Source of the DNA: Clostridiales bacterium
Lineage (GTDB): Bacteria; Bacillota; Clostridia; Oscillospirales; CAG-272
Assembly: GCA_024693345.1 (NCBI GenBank)
Contig: JAILLB010000033.1
Location: 1-33,605, forward strand
DNA: 33,605 nucleotides
Reading direction: 5' to 3'
The notes beneath the pieces were generated by a model, which was not told where the DNA came from, did no database searches, and saw only the letters and a list, made by a program, of their open reading frames with translations. A program made the translations under genes and the position numbers. This document shows positions 26,990-33,605 of the stretch, piece by piece (the stretch's first letter is position 1; every line of letters begins with the position of its first letter).

Positions 26990-28381
26990 ATGAATTTTGA
27001 AGTCAACAAGTACATAGACGATCATGTCGGTGACATGGTAGCCGATTTGGGCAGACTGGTAAGAATTCCTAGTGTCAGTGCAGAAGCAGAACCCGATGCA
27101 CCTTTCGGTTCTAACTGTGCCAAAGCTCTTGAAGTTATGCTTTCAATAGCGCAGTCTGCAGGTTTTACCGTTTCAAATTTCAATAACATCATGGGTGAAA
27201 TAGACCTTTATCCTGGCGAAGAACCGGAACTGGCTGCTCTGTGTCATCTTGATGTGGTTCCCGCCGGTACAGGTTGGGATTCCAATCCTTTCTCGTTGAC
27301 GCTGAAAGACGGAAGAGCTTACGGACGTGGCACAGCAGATGACAAAGGTCCTGCGATTGCAGTTTACTATGCAATGAAAGCCATTACGCGCAGCAGAGTC
27401 AAATTGAACAGAAATATGAGACTCATCGTAGGCACAGACGAAGAATGCGGCAGTGCAGATCTGAAAGAGTACAGAAAGTACAACAAGCTTCCGAAGATGG
27501 TGTTTACAGCTGATGCTGACTTCCCTGTCATAAACCTTGAAAAAGGAATGATTCACTCTGGACTGAAGGGAAAATGCAAATGCGGCGGAACAAAGACAAT
27601 AGCACGCCTTCAGGGCGGCACTGTTGTAAATGCAGTTCCCGGTGAAGCAACAGCATCTGTTGCAGGTTTCACGCTTGAAGAACTCAATGCTGCTGCAGTG
27701 GCAATGGGAAAACCCGAGCTGTTTACTTTCACTGAAAACGGTGCAATTATCAACATCAAGATAAAAGGTAAAGCAGCCCATGCTTCTTATCCGCGTGCCG
27801 GAATAAACGCTATCACAGCATGTATTGCTCTTTTCGCAAATCTCAATTGTGATGACGGAACAGGCGATTTGTTCAAAGCACTTAATACTTGCTATCCATT
27901 CGGAGAAGACAACGGAAGTTCACTCGGAATCAAGATGTCCGATTCAAAATCCGGTGTTCTCACGGAAGTACTCAGTGTTATGGACTATTCATGCGGAGAA
28001 TTCAACGCGAAATTCGACATAAGATTCCCGACATGCGGTTCTGTTAACGGAATAAAAGAGATTCTTACATCAAAATTTGAACAGAAAGGTTTCAAACTCT
28101 CCGGTTTTTCCGGTGTTGAACCACATTACGTTGAAGAGAATTCACCATTTATCCGCGCACTTCTGAAATCCTATACAGAAGTAACAAACAAACCCGGAAA
28201 ATGCGTTGCAATCGGCGGAGGCACATATGTCCATGACATCGAGGGCGGTGTTGCATTCGGTGCAAACTTCCCTGGTGACGGAGACTGCGAACATGCTCCG
28301 AACGAATACATAGACATCAAGAGACTTGTTCTTGATGCAAAAATATATGCAAATGCAATTTTGAGCATCTGCACACAGTAA
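26990..28381 (+). CDS. M20 family metallopeptidase, PepV/Sapep-like dipeptidase
   Basis: LAALCHLDVVPAGTGWDSNPFSLTLKDGRAYGRGTADDKGPAIAVYYAMKAI, GTDEECGSADLKEY, GGGTYVHDIEGGVAFG. Confidence 0.92.
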   Translation: MNFEVNKYIDDHVGDMVADLGRLVRIPSVSAEAEPDAPFGSNCAKALEVMLSIAQSAGFTVSNFNNIMGEIDLYPGEEPELAALCHLDVVPAGTGWDSNPFSLTLKDGRAYGRGTADDKGPAIAVYYAMKAITRSRVKLNRNMRLIVGTDEECGSADLKEYRKYNKLPKMVFTADADFPVINLEKGMIHSGLKGKCKCGGTKTIARLQGGTVVNAVPGEATASVAGFTLEELNAAAVAMGKPELFTFTENGAIINIKIKGKAAHASYPRAGINAITACIALFANLNCDDGTGDLFKALNTCYPFGEDNGSSLGIKMSDSKSGVLTEVLSVMDYSCGEFNAKFDIRFPTCGSVNGIKEILTSKFEQKGFKLSGFSGVEPHYVEENSPFIRALLKSYTEVTNKPGKCVAIGGGTYVHDIEGGVAFGANFPGDGDCEHAPNEYIDIKRLVLDAKIYANAILSICTQ

Positions 28382-28396
28382 TTATCTAAAATACTT

Positions 28397-28434
28397 AAGC
28401 GGGATGAAGTACTCTGCTCCATCCCGCTTTTTGT
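28397..28434. terminator. Bidirectional intrinsic terminator between convergent genes
   Basis: aagcgggatg...catcccgctt stem followed by tttgtt; converging M20 peptidase and GH94 genes. Confidence 0.85.
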
Positions 28435-30701
28435 TATCCAATTTCAACTTCAACTTTGATATTTTTCTTTCCTTTAGGATTGATTATATTTCCGCTGATC
28501 TTTTTGCCGTCGGCCTTGATGGATTTGACTTCACATCCTTTGCCTGTGCGTTTGTAACTGACTTCTATTCTGCAGCCTCTGAACATCTTTGTTATAGAAC
28601 ACTTGTCCCATGAAGGCGGCAGACAAGGATCAATTCTGAGTCCTTCCAGCTCCGGATGCATACCAAATACGTATTCAACCGTACTCTTCAAAAGCCATGA
28701 ACTTGCTGCGGTCCTCCAGCTCTGACCCGGTGTTCCCTCTCTGTATCCGCACTCAGGTGCAAAATATGAGTTGAACATTGCGTAGGGCTCACCGCATTTG
28801 ACTGCATATGTTGTATCCCATGGAAGCATCTTTCTGAGCCCCATTTCGACTTTGTCTGCGCGTTTGAGGATGCTGTCACATGCAAGTTTCCAGGCAGCAC
28901 AGTGCAGATATACTCCGCCGTTGTCCTGGCATCCCGCGGGTTTTTCCGAACAGCTTCCTATGTAGCTGAGTCTGTGTGTAAATGCGTGATAAGATAATCT
29001 TGTTCCAAGATCAATTTCAAGGTACTTATCTACGCTGTCCATTGCGATTTTTTCTCTTCCGCATTCAGAAACTCCGGACAAAACCGACCACAATTGCGGT
29101 ATGAGATAAATCTCACCTGCTTCGCTTCCCTTTGAACCGAGTTTTATATCGTCATCAGTTCTGGCATAAATGTAATACTCGCCATCCCATCCGTACTTTT
29201 CGATTCTTTCCTGCATGATCTTTGCCTGTTCATCGACCATCTTGGCGTCATCTTCTCTGCCTACTGACTTTGCAATACGGACAAATGTCTTTGCGGCTCT
29301 GTACCAGGCAAGTGAAAGCCATACTGATACACCTTTTCCTTTGAGTCCGGCAAAGTTCACGCAGTCATTCCAGTCTCCTCCCCAGATTCTTACAAGTCCG
29401 TAAAGACCCTGGAAGTTGTACAGGAATTCAACCGATCTCTTGAGATGTTCATAAACAGGTGCTTCTGAACCATCATTGAACTTGACTACATCGTCAAACA
29501 GTGATACGTCCCCTATTTCCTTAACTATGGTGTCAGCTGCAAATGTCATCCACACAGTGTTATCAGAGAAATTTCTATCCCTTATTGCGCCGTCAATAAT
29601 TGTTCTCGGTGCATATCCGTTTGAGTACTGGTATGAGAGAACCCTTTTCAGTCTTTCCCATGCAAGTTCCGGATTGACACATCCAAAGCATTCGGAATCG
29701 CTTGTCATGTCTCTGTATCCGTTATGTCTGACTCTAGCCCATCTGCTTCCCAGATCCGCACAATATTTCATCCAGCCGTTGATAAGGTAATCAAAATTCT
29801 TCCACGGAGAATGTATTTCCACTCCGCCGAGTTCCCTATCATACTTGTCTTCCATCTCTTTGAAGAGTTTTTTGACTTCGCTTGATTTGTATACAGGATA
29901 TTCATCCTCGTTTACTGTTGCGCCGACTGTGAAATGAACCGTTTTTTCTTCCCCTGCCTTAAGTTCAATTGTTGTTTTGAGAACAAGGCAGACTTTTTCG
30001 GAATTGCAGTCAGTATTCTGAGTCAAAAGACCGCTTGTTATGGCATATGGATGATTTTCATCTCCGTACGTTCCTATAAATGCATTTCTTCTGGAATCAA
30101 ATCCGGTAATCTTATCTGAACAGCCCATATATACTCTGACAGGTCTGTTCTCTTCAGTGTAGAACGGCATAAATGATCTTCCCCAGACCACTTTGTGCTT
30201 TTTGTCAAAGCCGCCTGTGCCGGTATTGTAGCCCTGAGGCTTATATGTTCCGTCGATTTCTGTTTTTGCATATGAAATGAGTTCAAGAGTTCTGTCCTGA
30301 TCTGTCGTATTTTTCAGTGTCACACTCCAGATTTCGCACATTCCGGCATTCGGAACAAACACTCTGAATGCACTCTCAACATTCTTGTATTTCAGTCTTA
30401 TGACACTTGATCCGTTTTTGTGTGAGCAACTGTACTTCTTGTATCCGTAATTAATCGGCAGACCGCAGATGCTCCAGCTCTTTCCGTTTTCAGAAACAAA
30501 AAGATTTCTGTTTGAAACAACAGGTATTCTCCTTCCGAGATCATCCTGAGCAAATCCTTCACCGAAACCAACCTGTGAAGTGAAACTTACATAATCGTCA
30601 TTAAAGAAATAGTTATACCAGTGCCTGGGTGTATCCGGCTTTGTTATTTCGAATACTTTTCCGTTTTCTTTATACTTTCCATACCAGATATATTTGTCCA
30701 T
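28434..30701 (-). CDS. GH94-like glycoside phosphorylase (cellobiose phosphorylase superfamily), substrate unknown
   Basis: RHWYNYFFNDDYVSFTSQVGFGEGFAQDD, RHNGYRDMTSD, GGDWNDCVNFAGLKGKGVSVWLSLAWYRA, GCQDNGGVYLHCAAW, EPYAMFNSYFAPEC, LRIDPCLPPSWD. Confidence 0.85.
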   Translation of the reverse strand: MDKYIWYGKYKENGKVFEITKPDTPRHWYNYFFNDDYVSFTSQVGFGEGFAQDDLGRRIPVVSNRNLFVSENGKSWSICGLPINYGYKKYSCSHKNGSSVIRLKYKNVESAFRVFVPNAGMCEIWSVTLKNTTDQDRTLELISYAKTEIDGTYKPQGYNTGTGGFDKKHKVVWGRSFMPFYTEENRPVRVYMGCSDKITGFDSRRNAFIGTYGDENHPYAITSGLLTQNTDCNSEKVCLVLKTTIELKAGEEKTVHFTVGATVNEDEYPVYKSSEVKKLFKEMEDKYDRELGGVEIHSPWKNFDYLINGWMKYCADLGSRWARVRHNGYRDMTSDSECFGCVNPELAWERLKRVLSYQYSNGYAPRTIIDGAIRDRNFSDNTVWMTFAADTIVKEIGDVSLFDDVVKFNDGSEAPVYEHLKRSVEFLYNFQGLYGLVRIWGGDWNDCVNFAGLKGKGVSVWLSLAWYRAAKTFVRIAKSVGREDDAKMVDEQAKIMQERIEKYGWDGEYYIYARTDDDIKLGSKGSEAGEIYLIPQLWSVLSGVSECGREKIAMDSVDKYLEIDLGTRLSYHAFTHRLSYIGSCSEKPAGCQDNGGVYLHCAAWKLACDSILKRADKVEMGLRKMLPWDTTYAVKCGEPYAMFNSYFAPECGYREGTPGQSWRTAASSWLLKSTVEYVFGMHPELEGLRIDPCLPPSWDKCSITKMFRGCRIEVSYKRTGKGCEVKSIKADGKKISGNIINPKGKKNIKVEVEIG

Positions 30702-30722
30702 AATCCTTAACCTCTCTCAATC

Positions 30723-31175
30723 TTATGTGTTTTCTTTTGAAACTTCAGATATTTTTTCTCCGCGCATTGAAGTGAATTTTTCACGAAGTTCTTTAATCAG
30801 TTTAAAATCTCTTTCGGAGTAGCGTTTGTATTCCTCGATATTGAGATACTCTTTTCTTGTTCTTCCTAACGATGTAGTTTTATAACTGATTCCCCAGCTC
30901 CAGGGATGATAGTCAGTCATGAATATATCGCTATTAGGTCTGTCTGCAAGTGAAAAGACTCTTTTCTTTTCCAGAAACTCTTCAAACTGTTCAACAGCAT
31001 CCGGTGAAACCGAATATGTCGTTGTAATTGTAGGCTCTCTGTAGTATTCACGGTCGGTCGAGACATATATCCAGTCGCCATCTTTACTTTTTTGCAAAGA
31101 TATTTCGTGATATTCGCCTCTCATATCTCCATAGCCAGGGCTATAGCAGATGCTATCAAGTTTTATTTCTTTCAT
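30723..31175 (-). CDS. Hypothetical protein
   Basis: RBS GGAGG then ATG (MKEIKLDSICYSPGYGDMRGEYHEISL...). 21 nt upstream of the GH94-like gene on the same strand. Start moved from 31199. Confidence 0.6.
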   Translation of the reverse strand: MKEIKLDSICYSPGYGDMRGEYHEISLQKSKDGDWIYVSTDREYYREPTITTTYSVSPDAVEQFEEFLEKKRVFSLADRPNSDIFMTDYHPWSWGISYKTTSLGRTRKEYLNIEEYKRYSERDFKLIKELREKFTSMRGEKISEVSKENT

Positions 31176-31304
31176 GGGTCCTCCGGGATATGTGTTCAAT
31201 TAATTTTACAAAAAACGATATGTATTGTCAAAGACAAAATGGGTGTTTCTTCACTCATCGAACCAAGTTTTTGTTTCCATGTTTACAGAATATCTCTTTT
31301 TTTC

Positions 31305-31333
31305 TTTACCGGTACATCATTATTTGATATAAT
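31305..31333 (+). promoter_or_regulatory. Sigma-A-type promoter for the ABC exporter gene
   Basis: TTTACC, 17-bp spacer, TATAAT. Confidence 0.6.
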
Positions 31334-31364
31334 CATCTTACAATTAAGAAAAGAGGACACTAGA

Positions 31365-33326
31365 ATGGGACCAGGCGGACCGGGCGGACCAAGATTCGGC
31401 GTTAATGAACAAAACAAAGAACCAAAGCCCCAAAGTATTAAGGAAGTGCCCGGATATGTATGGCGAGTCATATCTAAGTTTTTCTACAGGCTCTTTTACA
31501 TATTCAAGTTGGTTTGGGAAACAAATCCATTAATACTCATAGCTTTGCTGTTGTTTGCTTTGCTGACAGGTGTTATCCCAGTTATTTCTTCAATCGTATC
31601 AGCTAATGTACTGAACACTCTGGCAAGGGATTACACAATTGCTCAGACAATCGGAGGCAACTTTGATGACTTGATGAACGATGTGATGAAATTGCTTATA
31701 TGGCAGTTTGTCATTATATTCGGAACAAGTCTTATAAACCACGTAAGAACAACTGTTACTAGAATTGCAGGAGATCTGGTTTCAAACCACGTCACTGTAA
31801 AAATAATGAAAAAAGCCAAGGAAGTTGACTTGGCCAGTTTTGACAGACCGGATTTTTACGAACGCTTTGAGAACGCGTCAAGAGAAGCCAACTCAAGACC
31901 GCTTCAGATTCTTTCATCCACTTTCTCAATCGTAAGTACTGTAATAAGCGTCGTTTCATATGTCATAGTCCTCTGGTCTGTAAGCGCATGGGCGCCATGG
32001 GTTATAATAGCCATGTCCATTCCATCTGCCATCATTTCATTCTCATACAGAAGAAAGTACTGGTTCTATATGAGACACAGAAGCAAGGACAGAAGACAGT
32101 TATCCTATTACTCAGGCCTTTTGACAAACAAGGACATGGTAAAAGAAATAAGAATGTTCGATTTGTCAGACACTCTCATAGACAGACATCAGTCAATATT
32201 CAAAAAGTATTTTAAAGGACTAAGACGTTTGTTTCTTGCAGAAGGTGCATGGAATATGGGCATTGCAGTTGTCCATTCACTTGTAAACTGCCTGTTGTTC
32301 ATTTTCATTGCGACGGGTGTTGTAAGAGGCGACACACAAGTAGGTAACTATTCTCTGTACACAGGTGCTTTAAGTTCTATTTCAAACGGTGTCTCATCAT
32401 TCATTGCCACGACGGCATCAATTTATGAAGGCACACTGTTCATTGACAACCTCATTCTCTTTATGAACGAAAAGAGAAACATACGACCAATTTCCGACGA
32501 GCCTGTACATGTCAAGAGACATATTCCCCACGAGATAGAACTCAGAAACGTATCTTTCAGATATCCGGGCTCAGACCATGATGTAATCAAAAACATCTCA
32601 TGCACAATAAAAGCAGGCGAAACAATTGTACTCGTAGGCTTAAACGGAGCCGGTAAAACAACCCTGATTAAGCTTATAACACGTCTGTATGACCCTACCG
32701 AGGGAGAAATCTTCCTTGACGGAATAAACATCAAGGAGTACGATACACAGGAACTCTATTCCATCTTCGGAATAACGTTCCAGGACTTCGGTAAATATGC
32801 AGTAACAGTCAGAGAGAATATTGCGTTTTCCAACATAAAACAAGAAATTGATGAGGAGAAAATTCAGAAAGCTGCCCGTGAAGGTTATGCTGAGGAGTTC
32901 ATAAATAAACTGCCGTACAAGTATGACACACCATTGATGAAATATTTCGAAGAAAACGGTATAGAACCATCAATAGGACAGTGGCAGAAATTATCTGTAG
33001 CTCGTGCTTTCTATTCTGATTCAGACATCCTTATTCTCGACGAACCGACCGCTTCTCTTGACGCAATTGCCGAACAGGAGATTTACGATCAGTTCGACGA
33101 ACTCAGAAAAGGCAAGACAACGATATTTGTTTCGCACAGACTTTCAAGTGCGACAACAGCTGACAACATCATAGTAATCGATGAAGGCAGACTCATAGAA
33201 TACGGACCTCACGCAGAGCTGATGAAGAATCACGGAAAATATTACGAGCTCTTCTCTACTCAGGCGCGCAGGTACATAACCAATAAAGATTCAGAAGGCA
33301 TTAACGAAGGAAATACACGTCAATAA
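31365..33326 (+). CDS. ABC transporter, fused permease/ATP-binding (exporter type)
   Basis: AGAGGACAC RBS then MGPGGPGGPRFG... TM domain, Walker A GLNGAGKTTL, Walker B ILILDEPTASLDA, H-loop VSHRLSSA. Start moved from 31092. Confidence 0.92.
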   Translation: MGPGGPGGPRFGVNEQNKEPKPQSIKEVPGYVWRVISKFFYRLFYIFKLVWETNPLILIALLLFALLTGVIPVISSIVSANVLNTLARDYTIAQTIGGNFDDLMNDVMKLLIWQFVIIFGTSLINHVRTTVTRIAGDLVSNHVTVKIMKKAKEVDLASFDRPDFYERFENASREANSRPLQILSSTFSIVSTVISVVSYVIVLWSVSAWAPWVIIAMSIPSAIISFSYRRKYWFYMRHRSKDRRQLSYYSGLLTNKDMVKEIRMFDLSDTLIDRHQSIFKKYFKGLRRLFLAEGAWNMGIAVVHSLVNCLLFIFIATGVVRGDTQVGNYSLYTGALSSISNGVSSFIATTASIYEGTLFIDNLILFMNEKRNIRPISDEPVHVKRHIPHEIELRNVSFRYPGSDHDVIKNISCTIKAGETIVLVGLNGAGKTTLIKLITRLYDPTEGEIFLDGINIKEYDTQELYSIFGITFQDFGKYAVTVRENIAFSNIKQEIDEEKIQKAAREGYAEEFINKLPYKYDTPLMKYFEENGIEPSIGQWQKLSVARAFYSDSDILILDEPTASLDAIAEQEIYDQFDELRKGKTTIFVSHRLSSATTADNIIVIDEGRLIEYGPHAELMKNHGKYYELFSTQARRYITNKDSEGINEGNTRQ

Positions 33327-33327
33327 C

Positions 33328-33605
33328 CCATGATTGAAATCACGGGCTTGAAAAAGCAAGTGAAGAAATCAGCTACGTAAGTAGATTGTTGACTACCCTA
33401 AGTCTTGAGACAAAGACTACGTTGGTTTAATTATCACACCTGCAGACGTTTGTCCTAATCTGCAGCACTGTGGTTCGTTATTAAAAGTCCCGATGGGTAA
33501 GGACGGTGTGGCGAACGAGTAAGTTTTACCAACATTGGGGAAGGGCACATAACGGTAAGATGTGTACCGGCTTACAGCATTAAAACACATCAAAAACAAA
33601 GGAAA
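33328..33605 (+). ncRNA. Structured RNA, candidate HEARO/IscB-type omega-RNA (or IS605-family left end); continues to or past window edge
   Basis: Nested helices GTTGGT/ACCAAC, CACACC/GGTGTG, CTGCAGA/TCTGCAG, GTCC/GGAC, AGTCT/AGACT, CTAC/GTAG, CACAT/ATGTG, plus crossing GTTCG/CGAAC and CGGTA/TACCG. Non-coding on the + strand. Preceded by ATGA at 33330. Ends in purine-rich aaaggaaa. Confidence 0.6.

Noticed and set aside
27173-27781. 202-aa minus-strand ORF inside the M20 dipeptidase gene
   Set aside because: Cys/Phe-rich antisense translation with no recognisable domain, fully inside a well-supported sense gene.
31092-31364. N-terminal extension of the ABC exporter ORF
   Set aside because: Overlaps the divergent hypothetical gene and the promoter region. 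ATG 31365 has an AGAGGA RBS.
33417-33599. 60-aa minus-strand ORF in the right-edge non-coding region
   Set aside because: Overlaps the structured RNA entirely. More likely a fortuitous ORF across conserved RNA, of the sort often annotated as a hypothetical protein.
1-33605. Anti-phage defense island, prophage or biosynthetic cluster
   Set aside because: No restriction-modification, toxin-antitoxin, phage structural or NRPS/PKS-type genes were found. The interior genes are housekeeping, transport and envelope functions.

Overview
This 33.6-kb window looks like a low-GC Firmicutes (Clostridia-like) chromosomal segment. It is mostly housekeeping and cell-envelope genes, but a transposon-derived nuclease/RNA element appears to be cut off at each edge. 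The left edge carries the 3' end of a TnpB (IS200/IS605 OrfB) gene, followed by a hairpin-rich right end that could be an omega-RNA scaffold. That end has inserted into the N-terminus of a predicted glycosidase gene. The right edge carries about 275 nt of densely structured non-coding sequence starting 1 nt after an ABC exporter stop codon. It has nested helices and at least one candidate pseudoknot, and it ends in a purine-rich RBS-like stretch. I interpret it as a HEARO/IscB-type omega-RNA or a related IS605-family left end, with its ORF just outside the window. Between the edges, in order: tRNA-Arg(CCU); an AI-2E family permease; a flippase-glycosyltransferase fusion; two large repeat-containing surface proteins, one with a 14-unit 15-bp minisatellite coding for a cytoplasmic (AEEAP/S)n tail; mgtE with an unusual structured leader and 31-aa uORF; pta; a MalY/PatB aminotransferase; a MATE exporter; an esterase; a second AI-2E permease next to a TrpXYZ-like ABC system; a lipoprotein; a T-box-controlled pheST followed by a phosphoribosyltransferase and an M20 dipeptidase; a GH94-like phosphorylase; a small hypothetical protein; and an ABC exporter. 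All assignments come from reading the sequence by eye. No database or folding software was run.
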